Source: an uncultured Pelagibacteraceae bacterium | Lineage (GTDB): Bacteria > Pseudomonadota > Alphaproteobacteria > Pelagibacterales > Pelagibacteraceae | Direction of reading: 5' to 3' | Assembly (NCBI GenBank): GCA_902560245.1 | Contig: CACELK010000009.1 | Coordinates: 1-64,000, forward strand | Length of the DNA stretch: 64,000 bases | Shown here: positions 56,022 through 64,000 of the stretch, piece after piece | Layout: each line of letters starts with the position of its first letter | How positions within the stretch are numbered: the stretch's first letter is position 1 | Notes under the pieces: generated by a model | Told to the model about the DNA's origin: nothing | The model's database searches: none | The model's input: the letters and a program-made list of their open reading frames with translations, nothing else | Position numbers and translations under genes: made by a program

Positions 56022-56807
56022 ATGAGTTTAATGAAGGGAAAAAAAGGCTTAATCATGGGCGTTGCAAATGAGAGATCTATAGCGTGGGGTATTTCTCAAA
56101 AATTAGCTGAGGCAGGCGCAGAATTAGCGTTCACATATTTAGGAGATGCGCTTAAAAAAAGGGTTATTCCTTTAGCAGAAAAATTAAACTCAAATATAAC
56201 ATTTAGTTGTGATGTTGAAAAAAAAGATGAAGTTTTAAAGCTTTTTGAGGATATCAACAAAAAGTGGGGAAAAATTGATTTTGTGGTTCATGCAGTAGCC
56301 TTTTCAGATAAATCAGAATTATCTGGAGAATACTTAAATACTTCAAGAGAAAACTTTTTAAGGAGCATGCTAATTTCATGCTTTTCATTTACTGAGATTG
56401 CAAAAGAGGCTTCAAAAATAATGGATAAGGGTGGTAGTATGCTTACTTTAACTTACGAGTCTAATAAAGCCATTCCAAACTATAATGTAATGGGAGTTTG
56501 CAAATCTGCCCTTGAAGCAAGTGTTAAATACCTAGCGAGGGATCTGGGGACTAAGGGAATTAGAGTGAACGCAATAAGCGCAGGACCTATTAAAACTTTA
56601 GCTGCTTCTGCAATTGGTGATGCAAAATTTTTGTATAAATGGAATGAAGATCATTCTTTTTTGAAAAGAAATGTAGATATACACGATGTTGGAAATTCTG
56701 CTCTATACTTATTAAGTGATCTTTCTGCTGGTGTCACTGGAGAAATTCATTATGTAGATGCTGGTTACAACAAAGTTGGTATGCCTAATCCTAAAAATAT
56801 AACTTAA
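56022..56807 (+). CDS. fabI: Enoyl-ACP reductase (NADH)
   Basis: Final reductive step of fatty acid elongation, 261 residues. The NADH-binding start GLIMGVANERSIAWGIS and the catalytic YNVMGVCKSALEASVKYLARDLG (Tyr-x6-Lys) are typical FabI rather than FabL or FabV. It lies three bases after fabB. An in-frame ATG nine bases downstream is a possible alternative start. Confidence 0.96.
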   Translation: MSLMKGKKGLIMGVANERSIAWGISQKLAEAGAELAFTYLGDALKKRVIPLAEKLNSNITFSCDVEKKDEVLKLFEDINKKWGKIDFVVHAVAFSDKSELSGEYLNTSRENFLRSMLISCFSFTEIAKEASKIMDKGGSMLTLTYESNKAIPNYNVMGVCKSALEASVKYLARDLGTKGIRVNAISAGPIKTLAASAIGDAKFLYKWNEDHSFLKRNVDIHDVGNSALYLLSDLSAGVTGEIHYVDAGYNKVGMPNPKNIT

Positions 56808-56811
56808 TTTT

Positions 56812-56925
56812 ATGTCTAAAAGATATTCTGGTAAATCTTTCAAAGATTCAAGCGTAATGAAAAAAGCTAAATTTTCTCTTAAAGAAAAGAGAAAAATTAA
56901 AAAAGAGAAAAAAAAAAATAAATAA
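56812..56925 (+). CDS. Small Lys-rich protein (37 aa), hypothetical
   Basis: ORF of 37 codons four bases after the fabI stop and sharing TAATG with the next ORF. The first half (MSKRYSGKSFKDSSVMKKAK) is mixed polar. The second half is almost wholly Lys/Arg/Glu and should be a charged helix. Tight packing between fabI and a membrane ORF supports translation. I recognise no family; nucleic-acid or membrane-surface binding is only a guess. Confidence 0.5.
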   Translation: MSKRYSGKSFKDSSVMKKAKFSLKEKRKIKKEKKKNK

Positions 56926-57074
56926 TGTTAATATTAGTTTGGTTTGTAGTTTGTATTATATTTTATTTTGTACAATTGCTTCTTGGAAATTCAGGTCACG
57001 CACTAGAGGTATTTGCTGTTTTAAGTGCAGTTGCCATTTTTCTAATAAGTAAAATTAAATACAAAATCAAGTAA
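56925..57074 (+). CDS. Small two-span membrane protein (49 aa), hypothetical
   Basis: ORF of 49 codons starting in the stop of the preceding small ORF (TAATG). It has two hydrophobic segments (MLILVWFVVCIIFYFVQLLL and EVFAVLSAVAIFLIS) joined by a short GNSGHAL turn, with a basic end KIKYKIK. Positive-inside logic puts the C-terminus in the cytoplasm. It ends exactly where the convergent gene's stop codon begins. Family unknown; membership in the fab operon may point to a membrane-lipid role. Confidence 0.52.
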   Translation: MLILVWFVVCIIFYFVQLLLGNSGHALEVFAVLSAVAIFLISKIKYKIK

Positions 57075-57299
57075 TTAACAACAACCGCAACTTTTCTTTT
57101 GTTTGCTTTTTATATTATTTTCGATTTTTGTTTCCTCTAATTCTTTTTTAATATCTTCCTCAGCTTTTTTCTTTTTTAAGATTTTATCCTCAAAGTATGC
57201 GTACAGCGAAGTAAAGCCTAATTTTGAGGCTTTTTTTTCTTCATAAGTTCTCCGGCCTTTAAGGTTTTTAATTATTTGAATTATTTCTTGATTTTCCAT
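57075..57299 (-). CDS. Small charged protein with C-terminal CGCC, hypothetical
   Basis: Protein of 74 residues nine bases downstream of pnp on the same strand. It opens MENQEIIQIIKNLKGRRTYEEKK, continues with KLGFTSLYAYFEDKIL, and then a Lys/Glu helix (about residues 40-65). It ends KQKKSCGCC with three cysteines at the very C-terminus, which could bind a metal or form a redox pair. I do not recognise the family. Placement after pnp suggests co-expression with RNA-turnover genes. Confidence 0.68.
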   Translation of the reverse strand: MENQEIIQIIKNLKGRRTYEEKKASKLGFTSLYAYFEDKILKKKKAEEDIKKELEETKIENNIKSKQKKSCGCC

Positions 57300-57308
57300 A
57301 GTCTTAAA

Positions 57309-59381
57309 TCAGACCGCAGCTTGCTTAATTGATAATTTAACTTTACCCCTGTCAAATCCAATAACTTTCACCTTAACTGCATCGCCTTCCTTTACGACAT
57401 CTGTTACTTTTGCAACTCTTTTATTTGCAAGTTCTGAAATATGTACAAGTCCATCTTGTTTTCCTAAAAAATTAACGAAAGCCCCAAATTCCATTATTTT
57501 TATAACTTTGCCATTATAAATCTTATTCATTTCAGCTTTAGCAGTAAGATCCTTAATGAACTGCATTGCTTTATTTCTAGACTCATCGTCTGGTGCTGCA
57601 ACTGTAACAACTCCTTCGTCATTTACATCAACTTTAGCACCTGATTTTTCAACTATCTCTCTGATGGTTGCTCCACCTTTTCCTATAACAGTAGCAATAT
57701 CTTTTTTATCTACAGTAATTTTTTCCATTTTTGGAGTATGTTTTCCAACCTCATCTCTCGACTTACCTAATGCCTTATTCATTTCACCTAATATATGAAC
57801 TCTGCCATCTTTGGCTTGTTTCAATGCCTGTTCCATAATTTCGAAAGTAATGCCAGTAATTTTTATATCCATTTGAAGAGATGTAATTCCATTTTTAGTT
57901 CCAGCAACTTTAAAATCCATGTCACCAAGATGATCTTCATCTCCAAGAATATCTGATAATACACTAAACTCATCACCTTCCTTAATTAAACCCATGGCAA
58001 TACCTGCTACTGGTTCTTTAATTGGAACTCCTGCATCCATCAACGCCAAAGATGTTCCGCAAACTGTCGCCATTGAGGATGATCCATTAGATTCTGTAAT
58101 TTCTGAAACTATTCTAAAAGTATAGGGAAAACTTTCTTTTGAAGGTAATGAAGAGTTAATTGCTCTCCATGCGAGTTTACCGTGGCCAATTTCTCTTCTT
58201 CCTGTGCCTATTCTACCAGTCTCTCCTACAGAAAATGGCGGAAAATTATAATGAAGCATAAATCTTTCTCTTTGAAGACCTTCTAGACTCTCAATTCTTT
58301 GCTCGTCATCTGATGTTCCTAGGGTAGTTGTAACAATCGCTTGTGTTTCTCCTCTTGTGAATAATGCAGAACCATGTGCTCTTGGTAAAATTCCAACCTC
58401 GCAAATTATAGGCCTTACATCTGATAGTCCTCTTCCATCAATTCGATTTTTATTTTTCAAGATATCTGTTCTTACTATGCTCTTTTCTAAATTTTTAAGC
58501 TCAGAATTTACATCTAAATCTGTATAATTTTCATTTTCCTCATAAAGTTTTTTTGCTTTATCTGTAATTTCGGAGATCATATTTGATCTTTCTTGTTTGT
58601 CTCTTGTGGAAAACGCTTTCTTTAAACTTTCAGTGAATTCATCTTTTAATTTTTTCTTAACCTCTGAAAGATCTTTTTTTTCAATAATCCAGTCAGGTTT
58701 TTTACATTCCTTTGCTAGATCTTCGATCATTTCAATTATAGGTATAAAATTTTCATGACCAAACTTGACTGCATTAAGCATTTCTTCCTCTGTTAAACCT
58801 TTAGCTTCAGATTCAACCATTAAAACTGCATCTTTTGTTCCAGCAACTACAAGATCTAATTTTGAATTATCCAAGTCTTTTTTAGATGGATTTAAAACAT
58901 ATTTTCCATCAATAAATCCAACCCTTGACGCACCAACAGGGCCCAGAAAAGGCATTCCTGATATTGCCAAAGCTGCTGAAGAGGCAATAATTGATAATAT
59001 ATCTGCTTCATTTTCCTTATCATAGGAAATTACAGTTGGGAGTAATTGTACTTCGTTTTTAAATTCATCTGGAAAAAGTGGTCTTATTGGTCTGTCAATT
59101 AATCTTGATATCAAGGTTTCGCTTTCAGTTGGCCTTGCTTCTCTTTTGAAATAACCACCTGGAATTTTACCTGCAGCATAATATTTTTCTTGGTAATTAA
59201 CAGAAAGTGGAAAGTAATCTACTTCTGGATTAACTTTTTTAGCACCTACAACAGTTGCCATTACTACTGTTTCACCACATGAAGCAATTATTGCGCCATC
59301 TGCTTGTCTTGCTATTTTTCCAGTCTCAAGAATAATTTTTTTTCCAGCGATTTCTATTTCTTTTTTAAATATTTTAAACAT
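57309..59381 (-). CDS. pnp: Polyribonucleotide nucleotidyltransferase (PNPase)
   Basis: 3'-5' phosphorolytic exoribonuclease, 690 residues. Two RNase PH domains (first with [20 protein letters not shown], second with [13 protein letters not shown] and [16 protein letters not shown]) flank a helical region. A KH domain ([17 protein letters not shown]) and an S1 domain ([20 protein letters not shown]) follow. Its ATG starts directly after the rpsO stop codon. With a Suv3-like helicase elsewhere in the window, a mitochondrial-type degradosome pairing is conceivable. Confidence 0.98.
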   Translation of the reverse strand: MFKIFKKEIEIAGKKIILETGKIARQADGAIIASCGETVVMATVVGAKKVNPEVDYFPLSVNYQEKYYAAGKIPGGYFKREARPTESETLISRLIDRPIRPLFPDEFKNEVQLLPTVISYDKENEADILSIIASSAALAISGMPFLGPVGASRVGFIDGKYVLNPSKKDLDNSKLDLVVAGTKDAVLMVESEAKGLTEEEMLNAVKFGHENFIPIIEMIEDLAKECKKPDWIIEKKDLSEVKKKLKDEFTESLKKAFSTRDKQERSNMISEITDKAKKLYEENENYTDLDVNSELKNLEKSIVRTDILKNKNRIDGRGLSDVRPIICEVGILPRAHGSALFTRGETQAIVTTTLGTSDDEQRIESLEGLQRERFMLHYNFPPFSVGETGRIGTGRREIGHGKLAWRAINSSLPSKESFPYTFRIVSEITESNGSSSMATVCGTSLALMDAGVPIKEPVAGIAMGLIKEGDEFSVLSDILGDEDHLGDMDFKVAGTKNGITSLQMDIKITGITFEIMEQALKQAKDGRVHILGEMNKALGKSRDEVGKHTPKMEKITVDKKDIATVIGKGGATIREIVEKSGAKVDVNDEGVVTVAAPDDESRNKAMQFIKDLTAKAEMNKIYNGKVIKIMEFGAFVNFLGKQDGLVHISELANKRVAKVTDVVKEGDAVKVKVIGFDRGKVKLSIKQAAV

Positions 59382-59630
59382 TTATTTCCTTATATTTAGT
59401 TTTGTTAATACGTTTTTATATGAATCAAATTTATATTTTTTTAAATAATCTAATAACTTTTTTCTTCTATTCACTGCTTTAAGTAAACCAACTGAAGAAT
59501 GTTTATCTTTTTTAAATTGTTTTACATGCTTTGAGAGGTTTTCGATTTTTTCAGTTAGTAAAGCAATTTGTACCTCAGAAGAACCTGTGTCCTTATCGTG
59601 AACTGCTAAATCGTTTATTTTTTTTACCAT
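59382..59630 (-). CDS. rpsO: 30S ribosomal protein S15
   Basis: Primary 16S rRNA-binding protein, 82 residues against 89 in E. coli; the shortfall is at the N-terminus, part of the first helix. HDKDTGSSEVQIALLTEKI and the end of the core, AVNRRKKLLDYLKKYK, are conserved. It sits between rbfA and pnp with eight and zero bases of spacing. Confidence 0.96.
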   Translation of the reverse strand: MVKKINDLAVHDKDTGSSEVQIALLTEKIENLSKHVKQFKKDKHSSVGLLKAVNRRKKLLDYLKKYKFDSYKNVLTKLNIRK

Positions 59631-59638
59631 ATTTTTTC

Positions 59639-60007
59639 CTATTTAGTTGTTTGTTTTATTAAATTTTCAATTTTTTCTGCGTAATCAAAAGACTCATCCT
59701 TTTCAAAAAGAATCTTCGGCAGAAATTTCACAAAAACTTTTTTAGATAAAGCTTTTCTAATCAAAAAAGAATATTTTTTTAATTTTAGTACAGTTTCTTC
59801 TGCATTTTTTCCACCTAAAGGTAAAACATATGCCTTTGCAATTTTCAAGTCTTGACTCATTTTAACTTCTGTCACGGTAATATTGTTAGTCTCTAACTCA
59901 GGTACTTTTGCCTCATTTCTTACAAATATCATACCTAAAGACTGCTTAATCATTTCCCCAACTCTTAACTGTCTTTGAGTTACTGGTTTTCCATATTTAT
60001 TAGTCAT
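59639..60007 (-). CDS. rbfA: Ribosome-binding factor A
   Basis: 30S maturation factor with a KH-like fold, 122 residues. RQLRVGEMIKQSLGMIF, ITVTEVKMSQDLKIAKAYVLPLG and the C-terminal LPKILFEKDESFDYAEKIENLI match the family. It starts two bases after infB ends. The pseudouridine synthase gene truB, usually between rbfA and rpsO, is absent. Confidence 0.94.
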   Translation of the reverse strand: MTNKYGKPVTQRQLRVGEMIKQSLGMIFVRNEAKVPELETNNITVTEVKMSQDLKIAKAYVLPLGGKNAEETVLKLKKYSFLIRKALSKKVFVKFLPKILFEKDESFDYAEKIENLIKQTTK

Positions 60008-60008
60008 T

Positions 60009-62195
60009 TTATATCATTCTTTCTGTAGAAGTGGAATTAAAGACCTCAATTATATCTTTTTTTTGATAATCATTAAAATCTTTTAAAGTTATACCACACT
60101 CTTGACCTGTGCTAACTTGCTTTGCTTGATTTTTTTCTCTAAAAATTGAGTTTATTCTACCAGTGTAAACTATAGCTCCATCCCTAATTAATCTTGCGCT
60201 TGAAGAACTTAAAATTTCTCCTTCAACTACTTTAGATCCTGCTACTTTTCCAACGCTGGATACTTTAAAAATTTCAAGAACTTCTGCTGATCCAATAACT
60301 TCCTCTCTTATATCTGGAGCCAACAAACCTGACATTTTATTCTTAATATAATCTAAAACCTCATAAATTATATTAAATGAGGAAATTTTAATTTTTTCTT
60401 GTTCTGCTAATTTTTTAGCCTCCTTGCTTGGTTTCACATTAAATGCAATAAGCACAGCCTTTGAAGCTTTTGCAAGAGTAACATCGGTCTCAGTAACCAT
60501 TCCAATGTCGGATAAAATAATTTTTGGTTTTACTTCCTCGTGTATTATCTGGTTAATAGCACCTTTTATTGCTTCTGCTGATCCATGAACATCAGATTTA
60601 ATTATAATATTTAATTCTTCAGAAGTTTTGTCTTTAAATGCAGAGTCTTGCGTTGCAAAGGTTAAAGGGTTTTTTGTTGCTTTTGACTCATCAATTCTAG
60701 TTTCCCATAACGTCTTAGCCTCCTTTTCATTGTTTAAAACTATAAAATCATCACCTGATTTAGCAGCTCCGTTAATTCCTAAAATTTCAATTGGAGTTGA
60801 TGGAAAAACATTTTCTAAATTTTTACCTTTGTCATCAATTAAAGCTCTTGCCTTTCCCCATTTTAGTCCGCTAACAAAATAATCACCTTTCTTTAAAGTT
60901 CCAGAAGTTACTATAACTGTAGCAACTGGTCCTCTACCAATATCAATTTTTGACTCTAAAACAACACCGCCAGCTTTTGATTCATAATTAGTTTTTAAAT
61001 CTAAAATTTCTGCTTGTAAAATTATTGCCTCAATTAATTTGTCCAAATTTTTTTTAGTTTTGGTTGAAACCTCGATCATTAAAGTATCTCCCGAGAGCTC
61101 TTCTGCAATTAGTTCATATTCTAATAATTGATTTTTTATTTTTTGTGGGTCAGCTTCAGGTAAGTCACATTTATTAATAGCTACAACAATTGGAACTTTT
61201 GCAGCTTTAGCATGTTTGATTGACTCTATTGTTTGAGGCTTTACACCATCGTCTGCTGCAACAACCAATACAACTATATCGGTTAGTTTAGATCCTCTAG
61301 CTCTCATTTCTGTAAAAGCAGCATGACCTGGAGTGTCAATAAAAGTAAGTTTATTATTTTCGTTTTCAATTTGATAAGCGCCTATATGTTGAGTGATTCC
61401 ACCATATTCTCCTGAAACAACATTTGTACTTCTAAAAGAGTCTAATAAAGACGTTTTTCCATGATCTACGTGTCCCATTACAGTTATAATTGGTGGTCTG
61501 TTTTTTAAATTTTCTGATCTTGTTTCTTTAATTTTTTTAATTATTTCGTCAGCTTTTGTCTCACGAATTGGATTATGTCCGAATTCTTTTACCAAGTATT
61601 CCGCTGTGTCTGCTGCTAAGGTTTGATTGATTGTTACAGTTACTCCCATACTCATTAAGTGTTTAATTACACTGCTTGACTGTTCAGCCATTCTATTCGA
61701 TAATTCCCTAACTGTTATAGCCTCTGGTATATTTATATCTCTTTTAATTGGTTTATAACTCTCATCGTCAAGATTTTTTTTGTTATCTCGATTCTCCTTC
61801 TGCTTTGCTCTTTTTAATGAAGCAAGACTTCTTGCTCTTGTTTCAAGCTTATCACTCAACGCTTGTGATACTGTAAGTTTTTGCTCCCTTTTTTTAGAAA
61901 CATTTTTGACTTTTATATCCTTAAAATTGTTTTCACCTTTTATTCTTCTTGTTGCTCTTTGTTCTGCAAGTTTACGTCTTTCAAAATCATTAGATATTTG
62001 AGGAGTTTTTTTAATTGGATATGAGCTTTTTGGTCTATTTGGATTAAAATTTCTATTAAATGAATTTTTGTTTTGAGTATTTTTAGTTTTTTTGGGTATT
62101 AAAACTGAATTTTTATTATAATTATTGGTAAACCCAATATTTTTTATTGTTTTTTTGGCATTACCAGAGATTGTTAGTTTTGTTTTTTTTTCCAT
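60009..62195 (-). CDS. infB: Translation initiation factor IF-2
   Basis: GTPase bringing initiator tRNA to the ribosome, 728 residues. A basic, low-complexity N-terminal region (about 1-160) leads to the IF2N-like segment (ITVRELSNRMAEQSSSVIKHL). The G domain has GHVDHGKTSLLDSF, DTPGHAAF and NKCDLPEA, then domains II-IV, ending with SGQECGITLKDFNDYQ-like sequence. The N-terminus is shorter than in E. coli. It follows nusA after ten bases with no ylxR between. Confidence 0.98.
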   Translation of the reverse strand: MEKKTKLTISGNAKKTIKNIGFTNNYNKNSVLIPKKTKNTQNKNSFNRNFNPNRPKSSYPIKKTPQISNDFERRKLAEQRATRRIKGENNFKDIKVKNVSKKREQKLTVSQALSDKLETRARSLASLKRAKQKENRDNKKNLDDESYKPIKRDINIPEAITVRELSNRMAEQSSSVIKHLMSMGVTVTINQTLAADTAEYLVKEFGHNPIRETKADEIIKKIKETRSENLKNRPPIITVMGHVDHGKTSLLDSFRSTNVVSGEYGGITQHIGAYQIENENNKLTFIDTPGHAAFTEMRARGSKLTDIVVLVVAADDGVKPQTIESIKHAKAAKVPIVVAINKCDLPEADPQKIKNQLLEYELIAEELSGDTLMIEVSTKTKKNLDKLIEAIILQAEILDLKTNYESKAGGVVLESKIDIGRGPVATVIVTSGTLKKGDYFVSGLKWGKARALIDDKGKNLENVFPSTPIEILGINGAAKSGDDFIVLNNEKEAKTLWETRIDESKATKNPLTFATQDSAFKDKTSEELNIIIKSDVHGSAEAIKGAINQIIHEEVKPKIILSDIGMVTETDVTLAKASKAVLIAFNVKPSKEAKKLAEQEKIKISSFNIIYEVLDYIKNKMSGLLAPDIREEVIGSAEVLEIFKVSSVGKVAGSKVVEGEILSSSSARLIRDGAIVYTGRINSIFREKNQAKQVSTGQECGITLKDFNDYQKKDIIEVFNSTSTERMI

Positions 62196-62205
62196 TTTTC
62201 ATTAC

Positions 62206-63759
62206 TCAATCTGTATAAATTTTGTTTCTAGCAGACATAATAAGATCGTCAGCTTCATTTTTAGACAAAGCAAATTCTTCCAAATATCCTTTTATTCTTA
62301 CTCTTTCACCTTTTATTATATCATAACCTCCTGTTAATTCATCTGAGGCTAAGTCAGCAAAATCTGATAATTTTAAAATTTTTTGTTCACCTAAAGTAAC
62401 TAGCATTCCAGGTGTCAACCCTTTGTGATTAATGAGTTCGTTATCTAATCCCAAGTCTTTAATTTTGTTTGAAATTTCCTCTAAATCTTTTTGATGGAAA
62501 TCTTTAGCTCTTTCTATTAAAGCTTTGGCGGTATCCTCTTCAATACCTTCAATTTTTATCAAAGCATCAACGGAACTATCTTTTATATCATCAATGCTTG
62601 AAAAACCTTCTGCTACAAGTAATTGTCCTAACGTTTCATCTAATTCTAAATTTTTAACAAAATTTTCCGTTTTTTCTTTAAATTCAAGTTGTCTTCTTTC
62701 TGAATCTTCTTGATCTGTCATTATATTAATTTCATAATTAAGTAATTTGGTAGCAAGTCTAACATTTTGCCCGCGTCTGCCTATTGCTTTACTTAAATTT
62801 TCTTCTGTTAAAATTACATCTAGTTTTTTTTGGTCATTATCAACATTTACTCTTTGAACATCAGCAGGAGATAATGCATTTGATACAACTATTGCCGGGT
62901 CCTCTGACCAATTAACTATATCAATTTTCTCTCCTTGTAATTCATTTACCACTGCTTGAACTCTCGAGCCTCTCATGCCCACGCATGCACCTACTGGATC
63001 TAGAGATGTATCAATTGCTCTAACACATATTTTTGCTCTACTCCCTGGGTCTCTTGCTGATGATTTTATTTCTATTAACCCATCATAAATTTCTGGAACT
63101 TCTTGAATAAATAATTTTTCCATAAATTTTGGATGAGCTCTTGATAAAAAAATTTGTTGTCCTCTTGTCTCTCGTCTGACATCATAACAATATGCTTTTA
63201 CCCGATCACCAGCTTTAATATTTTCTCTCGGTATCATCTCATTTTTTTGGATTAATCCTTCAGCTCTCCCCAAATCTACAATAACATTTCCAAATTCTAA
63301 TCTTTTTACTATTCCACTTAGTATTGTATCTTTTTTATCAATAAAGTCGTTGAATTGTCTTTGTCTCTCTGCCTCTCTTACATTAAAGCTAATTACTTGC
63401 TTAGCAGTTTGTGCAGCTATTCTTCCAAAGTCGAAGGAAGGTAAAGATTGAAGAACTTCTTCCCCAATTTTTTTATCTTTATTTTCCTCATTTAGATTAA
63501 TTGCGTCCTTAAGTGTTATTTCAATATTTGTATTTTCCGGTTTTTCAACTATTACCAATTTTCGATAAATTCCTATGTCACCACTATCTCTATCTATTAA
63601 AACTTTAATTTCATTATCTTGACCAAATTTGGACTTAGCAGCTTTTGCTATTCCATTTTCCATAGACGCAATTATAAGTTCTTTATCAATTGACTTTTCT
63701 AAAGCAACTGCTTCTGCAATTCTTAATAATTCAAGTTTATCTGCTCTTTTATTTAACAT
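62206..63759 (-). CDS. nusA: Transcription elongation/termination factor NusA
   Basis: RNA-polymerase-binding factor, 517 residues. The N-terminal domain opens LELLRIAEAVALEKSIDKE, then S1 (ILSGIVKRLEFGNVIVDLG), KH1/KH2 (GACVGMRGSRVQAVVNEL and AIGRRGQNVRLATKLL), and two C-terminal acidic helix-hairpin repeats (EGFSSIDDIKDSSVDALIKIEGI). The usual upstream neighbour rimP is missing; a terminator and metK lie upstream instead. Confidence 0.97.
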   Translation of the reverse strand: MLNKRADKLELLRIAEAVALEKSIDKELIIASMENGIAKAAKSKFGQDNEIKVLIDRDSGDIGIYRKLVIVEKPENTNIEITLKDAINLNEENKDKKIGEEVLQSLPSFDFGRIAAQTAKQVISFNVREAERQRQFNDFIDKKDTILSGIVKRLEFGNVIVDLGRAEGLIQKNEMIPRENIKAGDRVKAYCYDVRRETRGQQIFLSRAHPKFMEKLFIQEVPEIYDGLIEIKSSARDPGSRAKICVRAIDTSLDPVGACVGMRGSRVQAVVNELQGEKIDIVNWSEDPAIVVSNALSPADVQRVNVDNDQKKLDVILTEENLSKAIGRRGQNVRLATKLLNYEINIMTDQEDSERRQLEFKEKTENFVKNLELDETLGQLLVAEGFSSIDDIKDSSVDALIKIEGIEEDTAKALIERAKDFHQKDLEEISNKIKDLGLDNELINHKGLTPGMLVTLGEQKILKLSDFADLASDELTGGYDIIKGERVRIKGYLEEFALSKNEADDLIMSARNKIYTD

Positions 63760-63776
63760 AGCTTTTTATCATGTCC

Positions 63777-63804
63777 AAAAAAAAATGGGCCTAAGCCCAT
63801 TTTT
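63777..63804 (-). terminator. Intrinsic terminator after metK
   Basis: Perfect stem AAAAATGGGC/GCCCATTTTT with loop CTAA (63781-63804), followed on the minus strand by a run of nine T. It separates metK from nusA, so nusA must have its own promoter in the short space just ahead of 63759 or receive readthrough. The sequence from 63805 to 63860 is AT-rich with no gene. Confidence 0.87.
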
Positions 63805-63860
63805 GAAATTTCAACAATGTGAAATTAATATATTTATTTTTTATAAATTTTCAACTCTAA

Positions 63861-64000
63861 TTACTTGCTAAAAATATTTGCTTTATCTGTTTTTTCCCAT
63901 GAAAAGGCGCCATTAGACTCTGGGTCTCTTCCAAAGTGGCCATATGCGGCTGTTTTTTCATATATAGCTTTATTTAACCCTAACATTTCTCTAATTCCTC
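63861..64000 (-). CDS. metK: S-adenosylmethionine synthetase (C-terminal fragment in window)
   Basis: The last 46 codons of an ORF running off the right edge. They end with [22 protein letters not shown] and [20 protein letters not shown] (given here as two pieces), the standard C-terminus of MetK. The enzyme makes SAM from methionine and ATP. The stop TAA is at 63861-63863 and the terminator lies 57 bases downstream. Confidence 0.93.
   Translation of the reverse strand, partial: GIREMLGLNKAIYEKTAAYGHFGRDPESNGAFSWEKTDKANIFSK

Overview
The window looks like a chromosomal segment of a streamlined, AT-rich marine alphaproteobacterium of the Pelagibacterales (SAR11) type. The reasons are very low GC, Lys/Ile/Asn-rich proteins, and intergenic gaps that are often 0-10 bp with many ATGA or TAATG stop/start overlaps. 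Alphaproteobacterial gene neighbourhoods support this: irr next to fabA-fabB-fabI; argH-lptM-lysA; yqaA-dsbB-coq7 beside an HNH gene; a Suv3-like helicase followed by fdxA and carD; mutM-rpsT-dnaA. I saw no prophage, insertion sequence, CRISPR array or rRNA operon. The placement is inferred from content, not from a search.

Layout. 1-7.2 kb (minus): translation operon thrS-infC-rpmI-rplT-pheS-pheT, headed by a GT4 glycosyltransferase. 7.2-14.8 kb: an alpha/beta hydrolase, an SDR-like protein and glutamate synthase gltB/gltD. 15-20.6 kb: uppP, an EamA exporter and a pyruvate dehydrogenase pair in which the lipoyl domain sits on E1 instead of E2. 20.8-29.2 kb: thiolase, tRNA-Arg, a hotdog thioesterase, a TAXI-type TRAP transporter, an aminotransferase and acetoacetyl-CoA synthetase. 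29.4-33.6 kb: Suv3-like helicase, TerB-like protein, ferredoxin, a Lys-tailed CarD, and a convergent 23-residue Lys/Arg/Ala gene. 33.7-44.5 kb: acyl-CoA ligase, tRNA-Leu, yqaA-dsbB-coq7, HNH protein, esterase, argH-lptM-lysA-plsC, dnaN-dnaA. 44.8-51.4 kb: rpsT, mutM, ubiE-ubiB-coaBC-dut-moeB-like-SH3, and a small Cys-rich zinc-ribbon gene. 51.5-57.1 kb: katG, irr, fabABI and two tiny ORFs. 57.1-64 kb (minus): metK, then nusA-infB-rbfA-rpsO-pnp and a small Cys-tailed protein.

How the genes relate. Acetoacetyl-CoA synthetase and thiolase could turn acetoacetate into acetyl-CoA, while the rearranged PDH makes acetyl-CoA from pyruvate. FabA/B/I use acetyl units for unsaturated fatty acids. Irr lies between the fab genes and katG. 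Dyads resembling the Irr iron-control element (TTTAGAA-N3-TTCTAAA) sit in the katG core promoter and just upstream of the TAXI receptor, suggesting a small local iron/peroxide regulon.

The observations I would follow first are the lipoyl-E1 / lipoyl-less E2 architecture, the complete transcription unit for a 23-residue polycationic peptide facing a CarD with a Lys-rich tail, the Irr-like operators, and the unlisted zinc-ribbon gene with Fur-like sites.
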